DNA from: Citrifermentans bremense R1
GTDB taxonomy: Bacteria; Desulfobacterota; Desulfuromonadia; Geobacterales; Geobacteraceae
Assembly (NCBI RefSeq): GCF_000426865.1
Contig: NZ_AUGE01000016.1
Coordinates: 33,307-97,306, forward strand
Direction: 5' to 3'
Length of the DNA stretch: 64,000 nt
Shown here: positions 9,592 to 18,541 of the stretch, piece by piece
How positions within the stretch are numbered: the first letter of the stretch is position 1
Layout: each line of letters starts with the position of its first letter
Program-made: the position numbers and the translations under genes
The notes under the pieces: generated by a model
The model's database searches: none
Told to the model about the DNA's origin: nothing
The model's input: only the letters and a program-made list of their open reading frames with translations

Positions 9592-10374
9592 TTATTTCCC
9601 CTGGAACTTCGCCTTTCGCTTCTCCACGAACGCCCCCATCCCTTCTTTCTGGTCCTCGGTGGCGAAGAGGACGCCGAAGAGGGAGCTCTCGTAGCGGAAG
9701 CCGTCCTCCTTGGTCATGTTGAGCCCGTTGACGATGGCGTTCTTGGCGTAGCCGACGGCAACGGAGCCGTTTTTCGCCATCTCCCGGGCCAGGCCGAGGG
9801 CCTTCTCCTTCAGCTCGGGAAGCGGCGTAAGTTCGTTCACGATGCCCCATTCAAGCCCTTTGGCTGCCGTAATGATCCTGCCGCTGAATACCAGCTCCTT
9901 GGCCCGGTTCGGGCCGATGAGCCGGGCCAGGTTCTGCGTCCCGCCGAAGCCGGGGATGATCCCCAGCGTCACCTCGGGAAAGCCGAACTTGGCGTTCTCG
10001 GAGGCGTAGATGACGTCGCAGGCCAGCGCCAGCTCCAGTCCCCCACCCAGCGCGTAACCGTTCACCGCGGCGATGACCGGCTTAGTCATCTTCTCGATGA
10101 AGAGGACCAGACGCTGCCCCTGCTGGGCGAACCGGTGCCCCTCGAAGGAGGTCATGGGAGCCATCTCCTTGATGTCGGCGCCGGCCACGAATGCCTTCTC
10201 GCCGGCGCCGGTGAGGATCACCGCCTTGACCGTCTGGTCCTGCTCGATCCCGTACAGGACGCATTCCAGTTCCGCCAGTACCGCGCTGTTCAGGGCGTTG
10301 AGGCTTTCCGGCCGGTTCACCGTCACCACTGCCACCCCTTCATTTATTTCAGACAGGATATTCTTCGCGTCCAT
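9592..10374 (-). CDS. crt: Enoyl-CoA hydratase (crotonase family)
   Basis: 260 aa, standard crotonase length. The oxyanion-hole region AFVAGADIKEM and the family signature running from IAAVNGYALGGGLELALACD are intact, and the FGFPEVTLGIIPGFGGTQNLARLIG block carries the catalytic glutamates. It hydrates crotonyl-CoA to 3-hydroxybutyryl-CoA. It sits 21 bp after the 3-hydroxyacyl-CoA dehydrogenase gene and has a GGGGGAG ribosome site. Confidence 0.94.
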   Translation of the reverse strand: MDAKNILSEINEGVAVVTVNRPESLNALNSAVLAELECVLYGIEQDQTVKAVILTGAGEKAFVAGADIKEMAPMTSFEGHRFAQQGQRLVLFIEKMTKPVIAAVNGYALGGGLELALACDVIYASENAKFGFPEVTLGIIPGFGGTQNLARLIGPNRAKELVFSGRIITAAKGLEWGIVNELTPLPELKEKALGLAREMAKNGSVAVGYAKNAIVNGLNMTKEDGFRYESSLFGVLFATEDQKEGMGAFVEKRKAKFQGK

Positions 10375-10395
10375 GAGATCTCCCCCAAAGAGATG

Positions 10396-11241
10396 CTAGT
10401 AGTTGTAAAAGCCCTTCCCGGATTTCTTGCCGAGGTAGCCTGCGTCCACCATCTTCACCAGGAGCGGGCAGGGGCGGTACTTCGGGTCCTTGAAGCCGTC
10501 GTGCAGCACGTTGCAGATGGCGAGCACCGTGTCGAGCCCGATGAAATCGGCCAACTGCAGGGGGCCCATCGGCTGGTTGGTGCCGAGCTTCATCCCCTTG
10601 TCGATGTCCTCGGCGGTTGCTATCCCTTCGTAGAGGGCGAAGACCGCCTCGTTGATCATCGGGATCAGCACCCGGTTCACGATGAAACCGGGGTAGTCCT
10701 GAGAGACGGCCATCTGCTTGTTCAGGAGGCCTACCAGGTACCCTATGGCCTCGAAGGTTTCGTCGCTGGTGGCGATGCCGCGGATTACCTCGACCAGCTG
10801 CATCACCGGCACCGGGTTCATGAAGTGCATCCCGATCACCTGATCCGGCCTTTTGGTCACTGCCGCGATGCGGGTGATGGAGATGGAGGAGGTATTGGAG
10901 GCGAGGATCGCTTCCTTTTTCACCACCTCGTCGAGCTTTCTGAAAAGATCGAATTTGAGCGCCTCGTTTTCGGTGGCGGCCTCGATGACGAGGTCGCAGC
11001 CGGCGAAGTCCTTGAGCTCCTTGGTGGCCGTGATGCGGGCCATGATCCCCTGGATGCTGGTGTCGAAGATGACCCCCTTCTTCGCCTGCCGCTCCAGGTT
11101 CTGCTCGATGGACTTGAGAGCCTTCGAGAGCTGCGCCTCGGAGATGTCGTAGACCAGGACCTGGTAAGCGTGCTGCGCGAATACATGGGCGATCCCGCTT
11201 CCCATCTGCCCCGCCCCTAAAACACCGACTGTCTTGAACAT
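10396..11241 (-). CDS. hbd: 3-hydroxybutyryl-CoA dehydrogenase
   Basis: 281 aa single-function enzyme. The Rossmann motif GVLGAGQMGSGIAHVFA opens the protein, and the HFMNPVPVMQLVEVIRG segment carries the catalytic histidine region of short-chain 3-hydroxyacyl-CoA dehydrogenases. It oxidises 3-hydroxybutyryl-CoA to acetoacetyl-CoA with NAD. The length (about 280 aa) matches clostridial Hbd rather than the long FadB fusions. It is second in the operon after the thiolase. Confidence 0.94.
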   Translation of the reverse strand: MFKTVGVLGAGQMGSGIAHVFAQHAYQVLVYDISEAQLSKALKSIEQNLERQAKKGVIFDTSIQGIMARITATKELKDFAGCDLVIEAATENEALKFDLFRKLDEVVKKEAILASNTSSISITRIAAVTKRPDQVIGMHFMNPVPVMQLVEVIRGIATSDETFEAIGYLVGLLNKQMAVSQDYPGFIVNRVLIPMINEAVFALYEGIATAEDIDKGMKLGTNQPMGPLQLADFIGLDTVLAICNVLHDGFKDPKYRPCPLLVKMVDAGYLGKKSGKGFYNY

Positions 11242-11268
11242 GTAAGCCCCCCCCTGAGAGAAAAGTGT

Positions 11269-12444
11269 CTAGACCCTTTCGAAAATGACCGCAACAGCCT
11301 CGCCGCCCCCGATGCAGAGCGTGGCGAGCCCGTAGCGCGCCTGCCGCTTGTGCAGCTCCCGGATCAGCGTCCCGGCAAGCCGTGCGCCGCTCGCGCCGAT
11401 GGGGTGCCCCAGGGCGCAGGCTCCGCCGTTGACGTTGACTTTGGCGGGGTTCAAATCAAGTTCTTTCATGGCAATCATGGTCACCGCGGCGAAAGCTTCG
11501 TTGATCTCGAAGAGATCGATGTCCCCCACTTTCAGTCCGGCCCTGGCGCAGGCCGCCTGGATCGCCGTTACGGGGGCTTCGGTGTAGAGCTCCGGATGCA
11601 GGCTACCGGTGGCGCAGGCAACCAACCGCGCCTTCGGGGTGAGGTTGCAGCGCTTCAGCGCCGACTCCCCAGCCAGGAGCGTGAAGGCTGCGCCGTCGTT
11701 GATGCTGGAGGCGTTGGCGGCGGTGATGGTCCCGTCCTTGCTGAACACCGGCCTCAACTGCGTCAGCTTGTCGAAGTCCACCTTGAACGGCTCCTCGTCG
11801 TCCGAGATCATCTCGTCCCCCTTGCGCCCCTTTTTCACCACCGGCGCGATCTCGTCTTTGAAGACCCCGCCGCGCACCGCGTCCTGGGCCAGCTTGTAGG
11901 AGCGCAGAGTGAATTCGTCCTGCGCCTCGCGGGTGAGCCCATGCTTTTTCACCGAAGCCTCGGCGATCTCTCCCATGTGCCGCCCGGAGTACGGGTCCTG
12001 CAGGCCGTCGTAAATCATCAGGTCGATGAGCGAGCCGTGCCCCATGCGGTAGCCGTAGCGCGCCTTCTTGAGCAGAAAAGGCGCGAGGGACATGTTTTCC
12101 ATGCCGCCGGCCACAACGATTTCCGAATCCTCCAGCTGGATGGAACCTGCCCCCAGCATGATCGCTTTTAATCCGCTGCCGCAGACCTTGTTGATGGTCA
12201 TGGCGTGGGCGCTGTCCGGGATCCCGGCGCCGCGCATCGCCTGGCGCGCAGGAGCCTGCCCGCAGCCGCCGGAAAGAACCTGCCCGGCGATGACCTCGTC
12301 GACCTCGGCCGGATCCAGACCGGTCCGCTCCAGGAGAGCCTTGATGGCGCCCCCCCCAAGGACGGGGGCCTCAACATCCGAGAGAACGCCGCCAAAAGAC
12401 CCGAACGGGGTTCTCTGCGACTCAACGACAAAGATGTCTTTCAT
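11269..12444 (-). CDS. Acetyl-CoA acetyltransferase (thiolase)
   Basis: 391 aa thiolase. The nucleophilic cysteine lies in [10 protein letters not shown], the NEAFA motif is present, the histidine is in [13 protein letters not shown] and the second cysteine in [12 protein letters not shown]. The last motif is usually CIGGGQG; Glu and Ala replace the usual residues. It cleaves acetoacetyl-CoA to two acetyl-CoA. It is the first gene of the long minus-strand operon and lies about 25 nt downstream of the promoter with the putative MerR operator at 12489-12504. GGAGG precedes the ATG. Confidence 0.94.
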   Translation of the reverse strand: MKDIFVVESQRTPFGSFGGVLSDVEAPVLGGGAIKALLERTGLDPAEVDEVIAGQVLSGGCGQAPARQAMRGAGIPDSAHAMTINKVCGSGLKAIMLGAGSIQLEDSEIVVAGGMENMSLAPFLLKKARYGYRMGHGSLIDLMIYDGLQDPYSGRHMGEIAEASVKKHGLTREAQDEFTLRSYKLAQDAVRGGVFKDEIAPVVKKGRKGDEMISDDEEPFKVDFDKLTQLRPVFSKDGTITAANASSINDGAAFTLLAGESALKRCNLTPKARLVACATGSLHPELYTEAPVTAIQAACARAGLKVGDIDLFEINEAFAAVTMIAMKELDLNPAKVNVNGGACALGHPIGASGARLAGTLIRELHKRQARYGLATLCIGGGEAVAVIFERV

Positions 12445-12475
12445 GTCACCTCCAGCAGCAGTTATTTGTGATGCG

Positions 12476-12504
12476 AATATATATGTCGTTTACGTGCATG
12501 TCAA
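12476..12504 (-). promoter_or_regulatory. Sigma70-type promoter with MerR-family operator for the thiolase operon
   Basis: Read on the minus strand, TTGACA (12499-12504), a 17-bp spacer and TATATT (12476-12481). The 16-bp imperfect palindrome TTTACGTGCATGTCAA (12489-12504, plus-strand sense) covers the -35 box and part of the spacer. The same site occurs in the promoter at 23435-23463 and at the start of the MerR gene at 23614. The transcription start would fall near 12469, 25 nt before the thiolase ATG. Confidence 0.75.
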
Positions 12505-12659
12505 GCATTTCTAGAACATGTTTTTAGGAATTTAACGCGAGTTGGCAAAGGTGCAAGCTAAAGTACCCGTAAAGGTTGCATAAAACCGTTTGTCGAACAA
12601 GAGGATGGGGAAATTTTTTGCGGAAAAGGAGGGTGGAAATTTATGATCAGCCAAAATCA

Positions 12660-12690
12660 CGGGGGGGAAGCTCTCCTGAACCTCCCCCCG
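12660..12690 (-). terminator. Probable terminator of the M24 peptidase transcript
   Basis: G-run and C-run arms around an 11-15 nt loop; on the minus strand the hairpin is followed closely by a short T run (GTGATTTT). It lies about 55 bp beyond the stop codon of the peptidase gene and separates it from the thiolase promoter. Confidence 0.5.
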
Positions 12691-12743
12691 CTTTATCTGC
12701 TACTGCTGATTTCTCCGCGGTGGATGCGAGTGAACGAGTCCCG

Positions 12744-13910
12744 TTACAGGTACACGACCTCGTCCGGCATGTCGGTCAGCTTCACGCCGCCGTTTTTGCC
12801 GACCGCAAAGGTGTTCTCTATTCCGGCCACACCCTGGCCCGGGAAGACGAACTTCGGTTCGATGGCAATGGTCTGCCCTTCCTGCAGCGGCACCTTGAAC
12901 CCTTGCGCCAGTACCGGGAACTCGTCCAGTTCGAGACCGACGCCGTGACCTACAAACTTGGCGTTCTCTCCGGGGGCCCCCATGAAGTTCCGGCCGAGGC
13001 CCGCTTCCTCCGCCATTTCAGCCGCCTTCAGGAACAGCTCCTCGCAGATCACCCCCGGCTTCAGGTTGTCGACCAGGTATTTCTGGATGGCGAGCGCCGT
13101 GGCGAAGCCGTGCTCCAGTTCGGGCGCCAGCTTGCCGATGACGAAAAAGCGCGTTATGTCCACGATGTAACCGTTGAAGATGCCGATATAGTCGACGAGG
13201 ATCGGGGTATTGGCCTTGATTACCGCGGCGGAAGCACCATGCGGGGAGGCACTGGACATCCCCTGCCCGGTCACGGCGCCGTCGAAGAAGCCGGGATCGC
13301 AGGCCGCCGAAGAAACGGCGAGCCCCTGGAACAGCTCCTGGTTGAAGGCGCGCATGCGCACGTAACCTTCGCTCCCCGCCTTCCTCAGCCGGCATTCGAA
13401 CTCCGCCGCCAGGTCCACTTCCCGCATCCCCTCCTTGAGGAAACCCGGAACCTCCCTGAAGACCTGGCAGATCATGTCGCCGCTTTTCCGCATCTGCCCC
13501 AGTTCCCACTCAGACTTCACCGAGCGGATTTCGCGGTTGATGGCGGAGACGTCGACGAAGTCGCGCCCCGGCAAAAGCTTCGCGTAGTAGTTGTACTGCT
13601 GCACCGGCGCCACGTCGAAGGTGAAGCCGATCTTCTGCAGTTCGGGCGAAAACAGCGCCGGAAACTCCTTACTGGACGGAAAGGGGACAGTCTCCTCGAT
13701 GCAGCTTTCCTTGATCGCCCTGGAAACGCTTTTCCGCACCATCAGCCGCGGTTTCCCCTCGGCCGGGACCCAGAGCGTCGAGTTCTGGCGGGTGCCGGTG
13801 AAATAGTAGACGTCGATGGGGTAGATGAAGAGCGCTCCGTCGATACCCTTTGCCTTAAGTTCCTGTTGCAGCCTGGCGATTCTCTGTTGCGATTCCTGCT
13901 TTTTCAGCAT
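12744..13910 (-). CDS. M24 family metallopeptidase (Xaa-Pro aminopeptidase/creatinase fold)
   Basis: 388 aa with an N-terminal creatinase-like domain and a C-terminal pita-bread domain. The five metal ligands are visible: Asp in LVDYIG, Asp in IVDITR, His in GHGVGLELDEFP, Glu in IAIEPKFVFPG and Glu in AGIENTF. A two-metal aminopeptidase of the PepQ/PepP type is expected. Its start overlaps the end of the nitroreductase gene by 56 nt, in a different frame. Why a peptidase travels with the acyl-CoA mutase is not obvious; a link to amino-acid (valine) use is speculation. Confidence 0.85.
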   Translation of the reverse strand: MLKKQESQQRIARLQQELKAKGIDGALFIYPIDVYYFTGTRQNSTLWVPAEGKPRLMVRKSVSRAIKESCIEETVPFPSSKEFPALFSPELQKIGFTFDVAPVQQYNYYAKLLPGRDFVDVSAINREIRSVKSEWELGQMRKSGDMICQVFREVPGFLKEGMREVDLAAEFECRLRKAGSEGYVRMRAFNQELFQGLAVSSAACDPGFFDGAVTGQGMSSASPHGASAAVIKANTPILVDYIGIFNGYIVDITRFFVIGKLAPELEHGFATALAIQKYLVDNLKPGVICEELFLKAAEMAEEAGLGRNFMGAPGENAKFVGHGVGLELDEFPVLAQGFKVPLQEGQTIAIEPKFVFPGQGVAGIENTFAVGKNGGVKLTDMPDEVVYL

Positions 13911-14439
13911 CCGTCACCCCCCAGTCGTTGTAGTAGGCAATTTCATTCAAATCCTTGCGCGGGCGCTGTTTGGGATCCTGGTCGGGATACCCGAGCGGGG
14001 TCACGCCGATGACCCTGATACCGGCCGGAATGGCCAGCCCCGCCTTGATGGCGGGCTCATCATACCATCCCATCCAGCAGGTGCCAAGACCTAGGCCGTG
14101 CGCCGCGAGACAGATATGCTCGAAGGCGATGGCTGCGTCGGCCACGTAATACTCGATGCCATTCTCAAAGCCCGATTGAGCCGGGTCGGCGCAGACGACG
14201 ATCACCACCGGTGCCTGGGCCAGCGCCTTCTTCCCTGGATTATCGTCAGAAAAGCCATCCAGCAGCGCCTTTTTTCTCTCTGTCGAGTTCAGCACCAGGA
14301 AGCGCCAGCACTGCATGTTCTTCCACGAAGGGGCGAGCCTGGCGGCATCCAGCACCTGCCCCACCTTCTCCCATTCGACCGGAGTGTCCTTGTACTTCCG
14401 GATGCTCCTTCTGCCGTTGATTGCCTCAATTACGTCCAT
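13855..14439 (-). CDS. Nitroreductase family flavoprotein
   Basis: 194 aa. It starts MDVIEAINGRRSIRKYKDTPVEWEK, the FMN-binding N-terminus of the family; SWKNMQCWRFLVL and the C-terminal LGLGTCWMGWYDEPA region also match. An FMN-dependent NAD(P)H oxidoreductase is expected, substrate unknown. AGGAG precedes the ATG. It lies between icmF and the M24 peptidase and overlaps the latter by 56 nt. Confidence 0.85.
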   Translation of the reverse strand: MDVIEAINGRRSIRKYKDTPVEWEKVGQVLDAARLAPSWKNMQCWRFLVLNSTERKKALLDGFSDDNPGKKALAQAPVVIVVCADPAQSGFENGIEYYVADAAIAFEHICLAAHGLGLGTCWMGWYDEPAIKAGLAIPAGIRVIGVTPLGYPDQDPKQRPRKDLNEIAYYNDWGVTDAEKAGIATENRQAATGT

Positions 14440-14538
14440 GCGTTCTCCTTGTCGGCATGTTGTTCACGAACGCCTCGGCGTTGGTTTGATCCGCCGTTAT
14501 CCGCGTCATCCGCCAAATCCGCGTGCGATGCCGTTGGG

Positions 14539-17500
14539 CTACATGTTGCGCCGGTACTCCCCCCCCACCTGGTAGAGCGCGCGGGTGATCTGCCCCAAGG
14601 ACGCGACCTTGACCGTCTCCATCAGCTCCCCGAAGATGTTGCCGCCGGAGACGGCGACCTCCTGGAGGCGCTTAAGTGCGAGCGGCGCCTTTTCCTTGTT
14701 CCGCTCCTGGAAGTCGCGCAGGTTCTTGATCTGCTGTTCCTTCTCCTCGTGGGTTGCGCGCGCCAGCTCTCCCGGTACCTGGTACCCCTCCTCCCCGGCG
14801 CGGGGATTGAGGAAGGTGTTGACCCCGACGATGGGGAGCTCGCCGGAGTGCTTTTTGTGCTCGTAAAGCATCGATTCGTCCTGGATCTTGCTCCGCTGGT
14901 ACTGGGTCTCCATGGCACCCAGCACCCCTCCGCGCTGGTCGATCTTCTCGAACTCGGCGAGCACCGCCTCCTCCACCAGGTCGGTCAGCTCGTCGATGAT
15001 GAACGCGCCCTGGAGCGGGTTCTCGTTCCTGGCAAGCCCCAGTTCCTTGGTGATGATCATCTGTACCGCCATGGCCCTGCGCACCGACTCCTCGGTGGGG
15101 GTCGTCACCGCCTCGTCGTAGGCGTTGGTGTGCAGCGAGTTGCAGTTGTCGTAGATGGCCATGAGCGCCTGCAGCGTGGTGCGGATGTCGTTGAAGTCCA
15201 TCTCCTGCGCGTGCAGCGAACGGCCGCTGGTCTGGATGTGGTACTTGAGCTTCTGGCTCCGCTCGTTGGCGCCGTACTTCTCCCGCATCACCACCGCCCA
15301 GATCCTGCGCGCCACCCGCCCTATAACCGTGTATTCCGGATCGAGTCCGTTGGAGAAGAAGTAGGAGAGATTAGGCGCGAAGTCGTCGATGTGCATCCCG
15401 CGCGAGAGGTAATACTCGACGTAGGTGAAACCGTTGGAGAGGGTGAAGGCGAGCTGCGAGATGGGGTTCGCCCCCGCTTCGGCTATGTGGTAGCCGCTGA
15501 TGGAAACGGAGTAGTAATTTCTCACCTGTTGCTCGATGAAGTACTGCTGGATGTCCCCCATCATCTTCAGGGCGAACTCGGTGGAGAAGATGCAGGTGTT
15601 CTGCCCCTGGTCCTCCTTGAGGATGTCCGCCTGCACCGTGCCGCGTACGGTCTGCAGGGTGCAGGACTTTATCTCCTGGTACTCCGGCGCCGACGGCTCG
15701 CGCCCCTTTTCCTTCCTGAACATCTCCACCTGCTGCTCGATGGCGGCGTTGAAGAACATGGCAAGCATCATCGGCGCGGGGCCGTTGATGGTGATGGAAA
15801 CGCTGGTGTAAGGGGCGCAGAGGTCGAATCCGGCGTAGAGCTTCTGCACGTCCTCGACGGTGCAGACCGAGACACCGCTCTCCCCCACCTTGCCGTAGAC
15901 GTCGGGCGGGTAGTCCGGGTCCTCGCCGTAGAGGGTCACGCTGTCGAAGGCGGTCGAAAGCCTCTTGGCGCCGTCGTCCTGGCAAAGGTAATGGAAACGG
16001 CGGTTGGTTCGCTCCGGGGTCCCCTCGCCGGCAAACTGGCGCTTCGGATCCTCCTCCGCCCTTTTAAAGGGGAACACCCCCGCGGTGTAGGGGAAGTACC
16101 CGGGTAAGTTCTCCTTCAGGCTCCACTTGACGATCTCCCCCCATTCCTCGTAATCCGGAACGCAGACCCTGGGGATGCGGGAGCCGGAGAGGGAGGTGGT
16201 GAAAAGCTCGGTCCTTATTTCCTTGTCGCGCACCCGGGTCACCAGCGCATCCAGCTTGTAGCTCGCCTTCAGCTCAGGCCACCCCTCGACGATGCGCCTG
16301 GGCTCCTCCTGCAGCTCCGCATCCGTGCTCTGAATCAGCCGGTCCAGCTCCGCTTGCGCCGCCTCACCCTGTACCTGCGCCCTTGCCCCCTTGAGCTGGA
16401 ACAGGCTCCGCGCGACTTTCGACTGGCTCTCCACGTTCTTTCGGTAGCTGCGCGCCGTCTGTACGATCTCCCCCAGGTAATGGATCCGGTCCGGCGGGAT
16501 GATGTACTGCTTCAGGCTGTCCCCTTCGGGTGCGCTCAATTGCGAGCGCCACTTGAGCTCCTTCTTCTCGTTGAAGCGGTTCAGGACGGCGAGATAGAGG
16601 ACGTTGGTGCCGGGATCGTTGAACTGCGAGGCGATGGTGCCGAAGATCGGGAGCTCCTCGTCAGTCACCTCGAAGAGGTTTCGGTTGCGGCGGTACTGCT
16701 TGCGGACGTTTCTAAGCGCGTCCTCGGCCCCTTTCCTTTCGAACTTGTTGAGCGCGACCACGTCGGCGAAGTCGAGCATGTCGATCTTCTCCAGCTGCGT
16801 CGGCGCTCCGAACTCGCAGGTCATGACGTAGAGCGAGACGTCGCAGATCTCGACCACCCCCGCATCCCCCTGGCCGATCCCGGAGGTCTCCACGATGATC
16901 AGGTCGAACCCTGCCGCGCGCACCACGTCGATGGCGTCGCTTATGGCGGCGGAGAGCTCCGAGCGGGAGTCGCGCGTGGCGAGCGAGCGCATGTAGACCC
17001 GGTCCGTGTTGATGGAGTTCATCCTGATGCGGTCGCCCAGAAGTGCCCCGCCGGTCCGCTGGCGCGAAGGGTCGACGGCGAGGATGGCCACGCTTTTCTC
17101 CGGGAAGTCCCTGATGAAGCGGCGCACCAGCTCGTCGGTGAGCGAGCTCTTGCCGGCGCCGCCGGTCCCCGTGATGCCCAGCGTCGGAACCTCCCGCCCC
17201 ATTCCGCGGATGGTATCGCGCACCAGCCCATACCCCTCGTTATGATCGTGGACCGCCTGCTCGGCAAGTGTGATCAGGGCGTTCACGGCGCGCACATCCC
17301 GCCCCTTGAGCCGCTCGATCTCCGCTTGCAGGTCGCGCTCCACGTGAAAGTCGCAAAGCTCCAGCATATGGTTGATCATCCCCTGCAGCCCCATGCGGCG
17401 GCCGTCCTCGGGGGAGAAGATCTTGCTGACCCCGTAGCTCTCGATCTCCTTTATCTCTTCCGGGACGATGACCCCGCCCCCTCCGCCGAAAACCTTTACC

Positions 17501-17787
17501 TGCTCCGCGCCCCGCTCCTTCAGCAGATCTCGGATGTACTTGAAGAAGGGGACGTGTCCCCCCTGGTAACAGCTGACCGCGATCCCTTGGGCGTCCTCCT
17601 GGATGGCGGCGCTGACGATCGCCTCCACGGAGCGGTTGTGCCCCAGGTGGATCACCTCGGCCCCCGAGGCCTGGAGCATCCGTCGGATGATGTTGGTGGA
17701 AGCGTCATGGCCGTCGAAGAGGCTCGTGGCCGTGACGAAACGGATCTTGTTCTTGGATTTGTAGGGTGCCGCGGCTGCGGTGTGCAT
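14539..17787 (-). CDS. icmF: Fused isobutyryl-CoA mutase IcmF
   Basis: 1082 aa adenosylcobalamin enzyme that interconverts isobutyryl-CoA and n-butyryl-CoA. Domain order: B12-binding domain (about 14-145) with DGHD and the cobalt ligand His27; MeaI-type G-protein chaperone (about 195-410) with P-loop GTGGAGKS at 207-214 and NKFE at 347-350; linker; mutase barrel (about 540-1082). The substrate-specifying positions read Phe585 (in RQFAGEG) and Gln729 (in GQNTC), where methylmalonyl-CoA mutase has Tyr and Arg. Their spacing of 144 equals that of the characterised Geobacillus IcmF pair (F598/Q742). AGGAGAG precedes the ATG. It follows the DUF6125 gene by 37 bp. Confidence 0.96.
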   Translation of the reverse strand: MHTAAAAPYKSKNKIRFVTATSLFDGHDASTNIIRRMLQASGAEVIHLGHNRSVEAIVSAAIQEDAQGIAVSCYQGGHVPFFKYIRDLLKERGAEQVKVFGGGGGVIVPEEIKEIESYGVSKIFSPEDGRRMGLQGMINHMLELCDFHVERDLQAEIERLKGRDVRAVNALITLAEQAVHDHNEGYGLVRDTIRGMGREVPTLGITGTGGAGKSSLTDELVRRFIRDFPEKSVAILAVDPSRQRTGGALLGDRIRMNSINTDRVYMRSLATRDSRSELSAAISDAIDVVRAAGFDLIIVETSGIGQGDAGVVEICDVSLYVMTCEFGAPTQLEKIDMLDFADVVALNKFERKGAEDALRNVRKQYRRNRNLFEVTDEELPIFGTIASQFNDPGTNVLYLAVLNRFNEKKELKWRSQLSAPEGDSLKQYIIPPDRIHYLGEIVQTARSYRKNVESQSKVARSLFQLKGARAQVQGEAAQAELDRLIQSTDAELQEEPRRIVEGWPELKASYKLDALVTRVRDKEIRTELFTTSLSGSRIPRVCVPDYEEWGEIVKWSLKENLPGYFPYTAGVFPFKRAEEDPKRQFAGEGTPERTNRRFHYLCQDDGAKRLSTAFDSVTLYGEDPDYPPDVYGKVGESGVSVCTVEDVQKLYAGFDLCAPYTSVSITINGPAPMMLAMFFNAAIEQQVEMFRKEKGREPSAPEYQEIKSCTLQTVRGTVQADILKEDQGQNTCIFSTEFALKMMGDIQQYFIEQQVRNYYSVSISGYHIAEAGANPISQLAFTLSNGFTYVEYYLSRGMHIDDFAPNLSYFFSNGLDPEYTVIGRVARRIWAVVMREKYGANERSQKLKYHIQTSGRSLHAQEMDFNDIRTTLQALMAIYDNCNSLHTNAYDEAVTTPTEESVRRAMAVQMIITKELGLARNENPLQGAFIIDELTDLVEEAVLAEFEKIDQRGGVLGAMETQYQRSKIQDESMLYEHKKHSGELPIVGVNTFLNPRAGEEGYQVPGELARATHEEKEQQIKNLRDFQERNKEKAPLALKRLQEVAVSGGNIFGELMETVKVASLGQITRALYQVGGEYRRNM

Positions 17788-17824
17788 GGTGTCTCTCCTT
17801 TTCGTTTGAATCTTTCCGAGCGCC

Positions 17825-18397
17825 TCAGGGCTTCAGGGTGAACTCCCAGGCGCACCAGAACTCCTCAGGATGCTCGTCCGGCGGGCAGGCGATGCATCTC
17901 GTATGAATCCGCGGGTCGATGGTGCTGGCGAAGCCGGAGTATTCGACGATACCGACGGATTTGCAGGGATGGTCCGGGAGCCCCTTGCGCTTTCTGGCCG
18001 ACTGGACCCGGCAGTCGATCATGCGGAAGACGGCCTGGGTCTCCGTCACCTCCAGGCATTGCTGCAGGTTGAGCCGGGCGTAAAAACGGTGCTTCAGGCA
18101 CTCCACCAGTGCGGGAATCCCCCCGCCCGGTTTCAGCCCCAGCCGCTCCATGATCCGCTTGGCCTCGATGACGGTGAAGAGCCTCCAGGCGTCGGTGTCG
18201 ATATCGACCGCCACGTCCATGCCGAATTTCTTTTCCAGCGACTGGAACCAGACCCCGTCATGGGCCAGCCAGTTTTTGGCGTCGTCGGTGATTATCCGGA
18301 CCAGTTCCTCCTTGCTGAGCGAGTAAAGGAGCTGGATCCCCTCGTCGCCGGCAGCGTTTTCCGGTTCCGTTTTCTGCAAAGCGGTTTGCGTCGTCAT
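17825..18397 (-). CDS. DUF6125-like cysteine-rich protein upstream of icmF
   Basis: 190 aa. ATG 18397 was chosen because the upstream in-frame GTG at 18403 is part of the ribosome site AGGAGGTG. The C-terminal half carries a conserved-looking cysteine set ([18 protein letters not shown], then RCIACPPD and FWCAWEF) that could bind a metal or cofactor. I recognise the family only as DUF6125-like, related to small proteins of unknown function annotated near the 2-amino-thiazoline hydrolase group. It is tightly linked (37 bp) to icmF, so a role tied to the mutase or its substrate is possible but unproven. Confidence 0.75.
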   Translation of the reverse strand: MTTQTALQKTEPENAAGDEGIQLLYSLSKEELVRIITDDAKNWLAHDGVWFQSLEKKFGMDVAVDIDTDAWRLFTVIEAKRIMERLGLKPGGGIPALVECLKHRFYARLNLQQCLEVTETQAVFRMIDCRVQSARKRKGLPDHPCKSVGIVEYSGFASTIDPRIHTRCIACPPDEHPEEFWCAWEFTLKP

Positions 18398-18427
18398 GAT
18401 CACCTCCTGGTGTTTTTTCTCCTTCCA

Positions 18428-18528
18428 CCGGAGGGGGGAGGCCGGGAGGGGGGAAGAGGGGACTGGCTCCGCCAGGTGCCTGTCCCCCTTGAGCGCATGA
18501 TACCCCCTCCCTGGCCCTCCCCCTCCGG
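18428..18528. repeat. Long nested inverted repeat between actP and the icmF operon
   Basis: Arm 18428-18453 (G-rich, beginning CCGGAGGGGGGAGG) pairs with arm 18503-18528 (C-rich, ending CCCCCTCCGG) with few mismatches. A second hairpin lies inside it, with GGGGAC/GTCCCC outer bases and TGGC/GCCA. It sits just after actP and just before the icmF group, so it could terminate or insulate transcription. Confidence 0.65.
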
Positions 18529-18541
18529 GGGCGGGAAGTTG

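Noticed and set aside
12541..12556. TTGGCAAAGGTGCAAGC as a sigma54 promoter upstream of the thiolase divergent region
   Set aside because: Spacing between the GG and GC elements is one base too long and no plus-strand gene follows.
12643..12948. Plus-strand ORF with a good-looking GGAGG site before the ATG at 12643
   Set aside because: It soon runs antisense through the M24 peptidase gene and its translation is Pro/Ser-rich without family features; the G-rich site is likely chance.
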